A stretch of DNA of 24,567 nt from positions 1 through 24,567 of the forward strand of contig JBBINX010000025.1 in assembly GCA_037443685.1 (NCBI GenBank), given 5' to 3'. The notes beneath the pieces were generated by a model that was given only the letters and a program-made list of their open reading frames with translations, was not told where the DNA came from and made no database searches. Of the stretch, positions 1 to 7,010 are shown piece by piece (position 1 is the stretch's first letter; every line of letters starts with the position of its first letter). The DNA is from JAHJRJ01 sp037443685. Its GTDB lineage: Bacteria > Bacteroidota > Ignavibacteria > UBA10030 > BY39. The position numbers and the translations under genes are program-made.

Positions 1-2
1 TT

Positions 3-125
3 GTTTTGGGTTCAGAACTTTATCACGATTACTACCGCTGGCCCTTCGTCGATAAGAAAATTTTTCAAAAGTGGAAAGCGGAAACTGATTGGGGAAAACT
101 GTTTCAGAGTTATGAAGATGTATAG
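3..125 (+). CDS. C-terminal end of an unrecognised protein (5' end outside window)
   Basis: An open frame enters from the left edge and stops with TAG at 123-125, giving about 40 residues. The piece is rich in Tyr, Trp, Lys and Asp (for example YHDYYRWPF), which looks like real protein; the two other forward frames read less convincingly. No domain can be named from so short a tail. It points the same way as the next gene but is separated from it by about 310 non-coding bases, so the two are probably not one unit. Confidence 0.45.
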   Translation, partial: VLGSELYHDYYRWPFVDKKIFQKWKAETDWGKLFQSYEDV

Positions 126-436
126 TAAAACCAGAAATGAATTTCGAATGTAGAACATAACTACTCAGAAGTAGTAATCCCGACAAAATCGGGACAAAAT
201 AAGCCACAAAATTATTAAGATACAAAAACTCACAATTAGAAATTTGAGCCTCAACCCGAAGCATCTGAAATCAAGGGAAAAAATAGGTTATGCAGCAATT
301 ACTATTTTTAAAACTTTAGACCCTTGACTTAATGAAATTTCGTGCTTTTGTGTTTTAGTACCAAATAATAATTTTGAATTCTTGGTAATTTCTGTCGAAC
401 TACGAATATCGAATATCAAAAAATTAATAGATAAAT
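126..436. other. 311-base intergenic spacer with small inverted repeats, no gene seen
   Basis: No convincing open reading frame is present. The left part has two adjacent hairpins (160-194). The middle has a CACAAA-rich stretch (about 202-236) that is loosely the reverse complement of a TTTGTG-rich stretch (about 339-361). The right end carries the short direct repeat CGAATAT at 403-409 and 410-416. This looks like decayed dispersed-repeat material. No strong promoter for the downstream transporter gene was found. Confidence 0.5.
160..194. repeat. Two adjacent short inverted repeats
   Basis: The first is ACTAC (160-164) with GTAGT (171-175) around a 6-base loop. The second is TCCCGA (178-183) with TCGGGA (189-194) around CAAAA. 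Both are perfect but short. No T-tract follows, so an intrinsic terminator for the upstream gene is only a weak possibility. Confidence 0.4.
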
Positions 437-1333
437 TTGAATAAACAACACAAAGCAGAAATAATACTTCTCTCTCTAACGGTTATATGGGGAGGGACTT
501 TTGCAATTGTAAAAGGAGCGTTAAACGATACTTCACCACTATTTTTCATTGGAGTTAGATTTTTATTAGCTGCTGCTATATTAATTCTTATTTTTAATAA
601 GAAAATAAAAGGAATCACACTAGTTGAAATACAAAAAGGGAGTATATTAGGCATCTTATTATTTTTCGGATTTGCGACACAAACGATCGGGTTACAATTT
701 ACTACTGCTTCTAAAGCGGCATTTCTTACGGGAACTATGGTAATATTCACACCGATATTCCAATTCATTATGGAAAAAAAAGCGCCTCGACTTGGCAATA
801 TCTTAGGTGTTTTGATTGTTACCGTAGGTCTTTATTTATTGACTTCACCAAAAGGGGCAGAGTTCAACTTTGGTGACGGTCTGAATTTAGTCTGCGCCAT
901 CGTATTTGCTGTTTATATTGTGTATCTCGATATGGCAACACAAGAAGGCGATCCGTTACGACTAACATTCGTTCAAATCTTGACGAATGGATTAATAAGC
1001 ATGTTTGCTGCACTTATGATAGAAGATATATTCATCCGGCTCACTTCTAATTTAGTTTTATCATTTAGTTATTTGGTGATACTCGCGACCATCCTGACAT
1101 TATATTTATCGACAAAATGGCAAAAAGAAACTACGCCAACCCGTGCCGCAGTTATCTATACAATCGAACCTGTCTTTGCCGCCGTGATTGCTTATCTGCT
1201 CTTAAGTGAGATTATTGGTTCTCTGGGAATAATCGGGGGCGCTGTCATCATCTTCGGACTTCTAATTTCTGAAATATCTGACGCCGTTCCTGTTTTAAAT
1301 ATTAGTTTGAACCTAAAAGAGGAAAAGCTGTAG
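437..1333 (+). CDS. EamA-family (DMT superfamily) membrane transporter
   Basis: The 298-residue protein is hydrophobic throughout and fits ten membrane segments in two EamA repeats, roughly residues 8-135 and 148-278. The N-terminal signature VIWGGTFAIVKGAL followed by FFIGVRF is typical of EamA/RhaT-type drug/metabolite transporters in the inner membrane. The start is TTG. The first membrane helix begins within about nine residues and no ATG lies upstream in frame, so TTG is the only sensible start; there is no clear SD. Substrate cannot be told from sequence; family members export amino acids, metabolites or drugs. It stands alone and converges on the minus-strand peptidase gene downstream. 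An unrelated multi-pass transporter is unlikely given the family signature. Confidence 0.88.
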   Translation: MNKQHKAEIILLSLTVIWGGTFAIVKGALNDTSPLFFIGVRFLLAAAILILIFNKKIKGITLVEIQKGSILGILLFFGFATQTIGLQFTTASKAAFLTGTMVIFTPIFQFIMEKKAPRLGNILGVLIVTVGLYLLTSPKGAEFNFGDGLNLVCAIVFAVYIVYLDMATQEGDPLRLTFVQILTNGLISMFAALMIEDIFIRLTSNLVLSFSYLVILATILTLYLSTKWQKETTPTRAAVIYTIEPVFAAVIAYLLLSEIIGSLGIIGGAVIIFGLLISEISDAVPVLNISLNLKEEKL

Positions 1334-1433
1334 GGTGAAATGCTATTATGATTGTGGCGGTGGAAACGAGGATTTTTCCTATAAGAGACTTCTGTAAAAT
1401 AGAGCTCAGATGCACACCGATTAAACAGGTTAC

Positions 1434-1459
1434 ACTGATATTCATCTGCATATATCAGT
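1434..1459. repeat. 8-bp inverted repeat between convergent genes
   Basis: ACTGATAT (1434-1441) and ATATCAGT (1452-1459) are perfect reverse complements around a 10-base loop. They sit in the 211-base gap between the convergent transporter and peptidase genes, where a bidirectional terminator would be expected. A run of five T follows only seven bases later, so it is not a textbook intrinsic terminator. Confidence 0.35.
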
Positions 1460-1544
1460 TAAATCCATGTTTTTCTGTCTCGGAGGCTATCGGGATTAAA
1501 TTATTTTTTCATCGTAGATTTAATCTTTCTTTAATAAACGACTA

Positions 1545-3749
1545 TCAATGATTATTTGAATTTAAAAACAACTTTCCATTTTGATTCACTTTCACCCAGT
1601 ATCCTTTTCCAGGTTCGATGACGTTTGCAATTTCATAACTATTATTATAGCCGTAGACCAATGACTCGATAATATCGGGTGGTTCTTGAACGATACTACT
1701 TACTGAAACAGAGTTTGATAAACCTCCAATCAAATTCCATCCCGTTGATACTATTGCTGTATCGACCAATCGTGGAAAACCGGTTAATTCAATCGATTGA
1801 TTGGAATTATATTTTACCCAATATCCTTTATTATTTTGAAGTGTTGTTTGTATGATATATATATCTTGAAAACCATAAACTTGTGATGCTGCAGAAGGAA
1901 ATATTGCAGATGCTTGATAATCTGATAGTCGGAGTGGTATCGAAACTAAATTCCAGCCCGAAGCGAGTTGTTGAGTAGTTGTTGTTCCACCAATTGTATA
2001 TGTATAAAAATCTATAGGTGCATTAGTTGGTGATTTGGCCAAATCTTTATCAATATTTTGGATTGTGATGTAATAATTTACTATGTTGCTCATACCCATA
2101 GGTGGAATCGTCGCCGAATACTCGTTAAGATTTCCAGTAGGTTGTAAGTTGATAAAATTTGTAAATAAGCCGTTAATTCCATAAACAACTTTACAAGAAT
2201 CTAATTTTAATGAAATGACCGAATTGACAATCGCAGTAATTGTAATCGACATGTTCAACTGAATTCCTGAAACTGGTGTATGATAAATGTTTGGTTTATA
2301 AAAATCGGCAGCGGTGGTTGCATTTAATATACCCCAACCGTAATAATTATCCGGATTTTTATTGCGGCTCGCAGTGCGCTTTAATGCTTCGCGCACTTGA
2401 TTATTAGTTAAAGAAGGATGTGCCGAGAGGACGATGGCGGCAACACCTGCTGCGAGTGGACAAGAAAACGATGTTCCACTTGAACGACTATATCCGGTAG
2501 TGTTAGACGCACTAGCGACCTTCACAGAAGTCCCCATGGCCACAACATCCGGTTTTGTTCTTCCATCCGATGTTGGTCCATAAGAGCTAAAAGACGATCG
2601 TACACCGAATGAATCGACCGCTCCGACTGTTATAATGTTAAATCCGTCGGCAGGAGCTATTAATGTGTTCGGCGTACCAACACTTGCTTCATTTCCTGCA
2701 GAGTTTACCACGATAATACCAAGTGAATCCGCTCTGTTCGCCGCACGAGTAATTAAAGTAGTATTTCCGTTCATATTTTGCCACGTCCAGCTTGGATAGG
2801 GAGAATCGTAGGTTAGATAACCTAATGAAGTGCTTGTAACGTCAACTCCCAAGCTTTCAGCCCATTCGATTGCACGAACCCAGTTATCTTCTTCTATCGG
2901 GCGTTCGTACGCATCATTTTCTGTACGAGCTAAAAGAAAATTTGCCTGATATGCCGGTCCGATCAACTGACCCGCTTTATAACCGCCTATTGTTGAAAGT
3001 GTGTTTACACCGTGTGCACCATAACTACTTGGAGCTGAAGGTGGTGGCGCTGGATTTGGGTCGTTATCTACAAAATCATAACTAGCGACAATATTCATCG
3101 TGGCGAACGATTCATGTGACAATAGACGAAAGCCATTATCGAATACTCCCACAAGCACACCTTGTCCGCGAATACCTCTATTATGCAATGGAATAACATT
3201 TATTTGGTCAACCTGTTTTCGCCCTGTACCATAGTTTAACGAATCTACTACAGTAAAGAGATCATTTGATTCTGTTTCTTCCTCGATAGGTTCTGGTTTG
3301 GCTTTTCCATAATCAGCAACGATTTCAATTTCTCTCACAAAAGGTAGTTGTCTGAGCGACTCGATCTGTGTTTTTGTGGCTATGGCGCTAATACCATTAA
3401 ACCATTTCGAATGCTGCCGTTCCTTTTTAAGCATTGTCGAAACGATGTTAATGTATTCCTGATACACTGGCAAGTCTCTTCCATCGACAATTTTATTTTC
3501 AGGTAGAACTTTTAATCGTCGTTGGATTGCTCGATCGGTTAAGTGTTGCTTTGCGTTAAGGTTTGTCTGTTTTTCTAATGGTCCTTTGTCTTTAAAATAG
3601 ATCCAAATTTTTAGGTCATCTGTTGGTGATAAATTTTTATATATAATTTCTAATTTTTGTCCGATAGGCGCTAAATCAACAAGAGGTGTTATCGGTTGGG
3701 AGTTTAAATAAGAAGCTAATAATAATGAGAATCCTAATAAACGGTACAT
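1545..3749 (-). CDS. Secreted S8 (subtilisin-like) serine peptidase with C-terminal GWNL/GYWVK repeats
   Basis: The 734-residue protein starts with a short hydrophobic signal sequence (residues 1-18). A pro-region follows (about 45-145, with LTDRAIQRR and LPFVREIEIV), of the kind common in FCB-group subtilases. The S8 catalytic domain carries Asp204 (GVFDNGF), His246 (GAHG), the oxyanion Asn353 (SAGNE) and Ser427 (GTSFSCP), so it should be active. After about residue 490 there is a beta-rich linker, then two copies of a 60-residue module starting GWNL and ending GYWVK (about 597-656 and 669-730). The protein ends right after the second copy; no type IX secretion tail is visible. It is monocistronic and divergent from the HAD operon. 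Start ATG is preceded by AAAGG about 11 bases upstream. Role: secreted or surface protein degradation, substrate unknown. Confidence 0.93.
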   Translation of the reverse strand: MYRLLGFSLLLASYLNSQPITPLVDLAPIGQKLEIIYKNLSPTDDLKIWIYFKDKGPLEKQTNLNAKQHLTDRAIQRRLKVLPENKIVDGRDLPVYQEYINIVSTMLKKERQHSKWFNGISAIATKTQIESLRQLPFVREIEIVADYGKAKPEPIEEETESNDLFTVVDSLNYGTGRKQVDQINVIPLHNRGIRGQGVLVGVFDNGFRLLSHESFATMNIVASYDFVDNDPNPAPPPSAPSSYGAHGVNTLSTIGGYKAGQLIGPAYQANFLLARTENDAYERPIEEDNWVRAIEWAESLGVDVTSTSLGYLTYDSPYPSWTWQNMNGNTTLITRAANRADSLGIIVVNSAGNEASVGTPNTLIAPADGFNIITVGAVDSFGVRSSFSSYGPTSDGRTKPDVVAMGTSVKVASASNTTGYSRSSGTSFSCPLAAGVAAIVLSAHPSLTNNQVREALKRTASRNKNPDNYYGWGILNATTAADFYKPNIYHTPVSGIQLNMSITITAIVNSVISLKLDSCKVVYGINGLFTNFINLQPTGNLNEYSATIPPMGMSNIVNYYITIQNIDKDLAKSPTNAPIDFYTYTIGGTTTTQQLASGWNLVSIPLRLSDYQASAIFPSAASQVYGFQDIYIIQTTLQNNKGYWVKYNSNQSIELTGFPRLVDTAIVSTGWNLIGGLSNSVSVSSIVQEPPDIIESLVYGYNNSYEIANVIEPGKGYWVKVNQNGKLFLNSNNH
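1560..1745 (-). repeat. GWNL...GYWVK protein module, copy 2
   Basis: Codes for about residues 669-730 of the S8 peptidase: TGWNLIGG at the start and PGKGYWVKVNQNGKLFL at the end. It is a diverged tandem copy of the module at 1782-1961, offset by about 72 residues. Confidence 0.7.
1782..1961 (-). repeat. GWNL...GYWVK protein module, copy 1
   Basis: Codes for about residues 597-656 of the S8 peptidase: SGWNLVSIP at the start and NKGYWVKYNSNQSIELTG at the end. The shared GWN(L)...(V)YG(F/Y)...(K)GYWVK pattern shows a duplicated beta-type domain, probably for binding or surface display; its function is not established by the sequence. Confidence 0.7.
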
Positions 3750-3782
3750 ATTTACGAATGCCTTTCAAAAAAATGTTAAAAT

Positions 3783-3811
3783 AAAATAATTAACTAAAGG
3801 ATTAAAAACAA
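3783..3811 (-). promoter_or_regulatory. Possible sigma70-type promoter for the S8 peptidase gene
   Basis: On the minus strand TTGTTT (3806-3811) and TATTTT (3783-3788) are separated by 17 bases. Predicted initiation near 3776 would leave a leader of about 27 bases containing AAAGG. The region is very AT-rich, so a chance match is quite possible. Confidence 0.25.
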
Positions 3812-3814
3812 ATT

Positions 3815-3843
3815 TTGTTATTCTTACCCATATTTGATATATT
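3815..3843 (+). promoter_or_regulatory. Likely sigma70-type promoter for the HAD-GT-Gfo-CCA operon
   Basis: TTGTTA (3815-3820) and TATATT (3838-3843) have exactly 17 bases between them. They match the standard hexamers at four and five of six positions. Predicted initiation near 3850 is only about five bases before the ATG at 3855, which implies an almost leaderless mRNA. It also argues against the in-frame TTG at 3834 as start. Confidence 0.4.
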
Positions 3844-3854
3844 TAAACGAAAAT

Positions 3855-4532
3855 ATGAAAAAAATAAACTGCATCATTTTTGATATCGACGGTACTTTAA
3901 CCCAAACGAATGAATTGATTTTTTCTTCATTTAATCACTTTTCGAAAAAGTATTTGAATGAAATATATACACCATCGCAGATAACGGCAATGTTCGGTCC
4001 GCCGGAAGAAGTTACAATAGAAAAATTAGTCGGTTCTGATAAAAATGAAGCAGCATTAGCGGACTTTCTCGATTTCTATAGGAAAAATCATAACACTTTA
4101 GCACGGTTATACCCTGGAATTGTTGAAATATTGGAATTCTTACGGATGCAGGGGATAGTTATGGCGGTTTTCACCGGTAAAGGAATACGAAGCACTCTCA
4201 TCACGCTAGAAGAGTTTAATATCAAACAGTATTTTGAAATGATAGTTACCGGTTCGGATGTTAAAAATCACAAACCATCCGCTGAAGGGATTCGCAAAAT
4301 CATTAATTTTTTCGGATTGAAAGCAGATAATGTTTTAATGGTCGGTGATGCAGTCGCAGATGTTAAAGCTGCACACGAAGCGGGGATCAAAATTGCGGCA
4401 GTTGTCTGGGATTCATACAGCAAAGAGAAAGTATTACAGATGGATGTTGATTTTATTTTTGAAAATGTAGAGGAATTCAAGAATTTTTTAAAAACAAGTT
4501 TAACAAATTTTGGAGCCCCAAAGTTTGAATAA
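3855..4532 (+). CDS. HAD-superfamily phosphatase (phosphoglycolate phosphatase-like)
   Basis: The 225-residue protein has all four HAD motifs. These are the nucleophile and acid pair Asp10/Asp12 in IFDIDGTLT, the motif II Thr in VFTGKG, the motif III Lys in NHKPS, and the motif IV acidic pair in MVGDAVADVKAA. An alpha-helical cap lies between motifs I and II (about residues 18-85), as in Gph/pyrophosphatase-type members. Such enzymes hydrolyse small phosphate esters in the cytoplasm; the substrate is not readable here. I chose ATG at 3855, where the typical MKK...FDIDGT N-terminus begins, rather than TTG seven codons upstream. The 3' end overlaps the glycosyltransferase gene by 23 bases, so the two are probably co-translated, which may hint at a sugar-phosphate substrate. 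Confidence 0.9.
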   Translation: MKKINCIIFDIDGTLTQTNELIFSSFNHFSKKYLNEIYTPSQITAMFGPPEEVTIEKLVGSDKNEAALADFLDFYRKNHNTLARLYPGIVEILEFLRMQGIVMAVFTGKGIRSTLITLEEFNIKQYFEMIVTGSDVKNHKPSAEGIRKIINFFGLKADNVLMVGDAVADVKAAHEAGIKIAAVVWDSYSKEKVLQMDVDFIFENVEEFKNFLKTSLTNFGAPKFE

Positions 4533-6015
4533 TCAAACCTGGTCGAAACGTATAATTATATTGGGTTTACTTGTGATAATGCTAATATTTTATCTTTCCG
4601 TTATTGCCCATTTCGATTACACTCCCGACGATACTTTCATTTATTTAAAATTTGCAAAAAACATAACAGAGGGCAACGGGTTTGCCTTCAATGCCGGTGA
4701 ACCCACTTACGGAACAACGAGTCCGCTCTGGACCCTTTTGATATCACTTGGTGGGTTTTTGGGGTTGGATTTTTTATTAACTGCTAAGGTTATTGACATT
4801 GTTGCGGCATGCAGTGCCATTATTGTATTTTTTTTATTAGCTGTTGAAATTTTAAAACATCAATTATTTGCCTTATTAGCCACGTTGGTTTTTTCATTGA
4901 ACGCTTGGCTCGTCAGATGGACAGCGACGGGTATGGAAACTTCCTTAGCAGTGTTACTAACCTTACTTGTGATTCTTTACTCGATGAGGAAAAATTATCT
5001 TGTTGCAATTATCTTCGGTGGTTTGTTAAATTTAACTCGTCCGGAAACTTTTTTATTAACAATTATCGTGTTCGTCAATATATTTATTAACTCGATAGAT
5101 AAGAAGAGGATGACTCGGTTGATAATTGTCGGTTTTTTATTATTTTGGGTTGTTGTGCTTCCTTGGTTAATTTATGCTTACTTCAATTTCGGTACGATCA
5201 TTTCAAATACAGCAATAGCTAAAGCAGGATTAGGTTTTAAGTTAGACGATTTCCAATGGACATTCACAGATTTGTTTAAAACTCTGTTAATTACCGAGGC
5301 ATTAACTTTCTCTATTGTTGTCATCGGTTTTATTTATCTATTGTTGGATTCTATAAAAAGGAAAATTTGGCTGCGTATTAATATTTTACCAATTTGTTGG
5401 GCGTTCGGTTTGATTTTTATCTATTTGTTCACGCAAGCGAATATAATATCAAGATACTTACTGTTGATTGTTCCGGTTTTCATTATCTATTCTTATTCGT
5501 TCACAATTTATATATTAAATAAATTTAAGTTTGAACGTTTCACTTTTTCATTGATGTTTTTACTTACAGCTTTTATAATGGTACAAAATCAGTTTATTTA
5601 TCACAATTATGTAAAGGCGAATATAAATTCTTTTACTGAGGGAATGAGTGAATGTTTTATACCGATTGGTAATTGGCTAAAAGAGAATACTCCCGCTGAT
5701 GCAACAGTTTTCATTCCTGACATTGGGGCTGTCGGTTATTATTCACAAAGAAAAATATGCGATGCTGCAGGTCTTGTGTCGCCACAAATACTTAAATATT
5801 TAAGAAGTGGAATGTCGTATCAGGATTTAATTGAAAATAAAATCTATAGAGAAGTGTGCAAATCCGATTACTTGGTTCACCGGTCAAGCAAACCAAAAGA
5901 TTTAATCCAACCCGACATTGAACCATTATTTTTTAAAACCGTTTTCGGGTTAGGACTTTCGAATATGGAAACAGCTTATTATACAGTTTACAAAATCAAT
6001 AATAAAAATGAATAG
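4510..6015 (+). CDS. GT-C type integral membrane glycosyltransferase (GT39/ArnT/AftB-like)
   Basis: The 501-residue protein has many membrane helices. Early in the first outer loop it carries an acidic pair, Asp40-Asp41 in TPDDTFIYLKFAKN, followed by EGNGFAFN and TTSPLWTLL. This pattern is typical of GT-C fold transferases that use polyprenyl-phosphate sugars on the outer face of the membrane. The C-terminal part, after about residue 370, is a soluble domain with PDIGAVGYYS and DAAGLVSP, as seen in AftB-like family members. Start TTG at 4510 overlaps the HAD gene by 23 bases; another TTG at 4525 is possible. Likely role: adding a sugar to a lipid-linked glycan or an envelope polymer. Donor and acceptor are unknown. 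The neighbouring Gfo/Idh/MocA gene supports sugar metabolism. Confidence 0.8.
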   Translation: MEPQSLNNQTWSKRIIILGLLVIMLIFYLSVIAHFDYTPDDTFIYLKFAKNITEGNGFAFNAGEPTYGTTSPLWTLLISLGGFLGLDFLLTAKVIDIVAACSAIIVFFLLAVEILKHQLFALLATLVFSLNAWLVRWTATGMETSLAVLLTLLVILYSMRKNYLVAIIFGGLLNLTRPETFLLTIIVFVNIFINSIDKKRMTRLIIVGFLLFWVVVLPWLIYAYFNFGTIISNTAIAKAGLGFKLDDFQWTFTDLFKTLLITEALTFSIVVIGFIYLLLDSIKRKIWLRINILPICWAFGLIFIYLFTQANIISRYLLLIVPVFIIYSYSFTIYILNKFKFERFTFSLMFLLTAFIMVQNQFIYHNYVKANINSFTEGMSECFIPIGNWLKENTPADATVFIPDIGAVGYYSQRKICDAAGLVSPQILKYLRSGMSYQDLIENKIYREVCKSDYLVHRSSKPKDLIQPDIEPLFFKTVFGLGLSNMETAYYTVYKINNKNE

Positions 6016-6023
6016 GGGGTGGG

Positions 6024-7010
6024 ATGGAAAAACTGAATATTGGTGTAGTAGGAGTAGGACATTTAGGTGCTTTGCATACAAAAATGTTTTCGATGATTGA
6101 GTTGGTTAACTTGATAGGTGTGTTCGATTTGAATCACGATTTGGCTCAGAAGATCGCGACAGAGTTTAACACTAAGAAATTCGATTCAATAGATGAATTG
6201 TTCGAAAAAGTTGATGCAGTAAGTATTGCAACTCCCACAAAAACGCATTTTGATGTAGCGTTCAAAGCTATCAATAAAAAAATACATATTTTCATCGAAA
6301 AACCGATAACTGAGACAACTGATGAAGCGCGTGAATTAATACGCGCAAGTAAGTTAAATGGTGTAAAGATACAAGTCGGACACGTCGAGCGGTTTAATCC
6401 GGCTCTGATGTCATTAGGAAGCATCGCAATTGCTCCCCTTTTTATTGAGTCGCACAGATTGGCGCAATTCAACCCGCGCGGTACTGACGTCGCTGTCGTT
6501 CACGACCTTATGATTCACGATATAGATATCGTTTTGAGCTTGGTAAAATCTCCAATAGAAAGCATCGCGGCTAACGGTGTAGGTGTTGTTACCGATACGA
6601 TAGATATTGCAAATGCGCGCCTCCAGTTCAAAAATGGTTGTGTGGCAAATGTTACAGCGAGTAGAATTTCAAAAAACAAAATGCGAAAAATGCGAATCTT
6701 TCAGAAAGATGCATACATATCTTTGGATTTTTCGGAAGGGACTTCTGAAGTTTTCCGCCTTGTCGACGAAAACAATGAACACATAGAATCCACAAGACTT
6801 TTAGGTAAAATCGAAGCCGGAAGCAAGAATAAAAAGATTATTTACGAACGTCCGATTAGAAAAGAAATTAACGCTCTGAAATACGAATTAGAATTATTTG
6901 TTAATGCTGTTCGATACAACGGTACGCCAGAAGTAACAGCCGAAGATGGTTTATGTGCCCTCGAAGTTGCACACGCAGTGTCTGAAAAAATCAGAAAACA
7001 GAATGAGTAA
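6024..7010 (+). CDS. Gfo/Idh/MocA-family NAD(P)-dependent oxidoreductase
   Basis: The 328-residue protein has an N-terminal Rossmann fold with GVVGVGHLG (residues 7-15) and the family EKP motif (Glu92-Lys93-Pro94, Lys being the usual catalytic residue). The C-terminal substrate domain includes GHVERFNPA (about 119-127) and DLMIHDID (161-168). The family oxidises or reduces sugars and cyclitols. The VERFNPA and HDLMIHDIDIV style resembles members acting on UDP-amino sugars (GnnA- or WlbA-like), but this is only a resemblance. Start ATG follows a G-rich stretch (6014-6023) and lies eight bases after the glycosyltransferase stop. Its 3' end overlaps the CCA-type gene by eight bases. Context suggests it helps make a nucleotide sugar for envelope glycans. 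Confidence 0.88.
   Translation: MEKLNIGVVGVGHLGALHTKMFSMIELVNLIGVFDLNHDLAQKIATEFNTKKFDSIDELFEKVDAVSIATPTKTHFDVAFKAINKKIHIFIEKPITETTDEARELIRASKLNGVKIQVGHVERFNPALMSLGSIAIAPLFIESHRLAQFNPRGTDVAVVHDLMIHDIDIVLSLVKSPIESIAANGVGVVTDTIDIANARLQFKNGCVANVTASRISKNKMRKMRIFQKDAYISLDFSEGTSEVFRLVDENNEHIESTRLLGKIEAGSKNKKIIYERPIRKEINALKYELELFVNAVRYNGTPEVTAEDGLCALEVAHAVSEKIRKQNE

Noticed and set aside
1348..1551. A 67-codon plus-strand open frame in the gap after the transporter gene
   Set aside because: No family resemblance, no SD, odd composition (many Ile, Cys and Phe) and it overlaps the end of the peptidase gene. It more likely reflects chance in a non-coding spacer.
3834..3854. TTG at 3834 as the HAD gene start
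   Set aside because: The ATG at 3855 gives the normal family N-terminus, and the predicted -10 box lies between the two.
6946..7002. Upstream ATG giving a 489-residue CCA-type protein
   Set aside because: The 19 extra residues come from the Gfo coding region in another frame and resemble nothing; the ATG at 7003 overlaps the stop in the usual operon manner.
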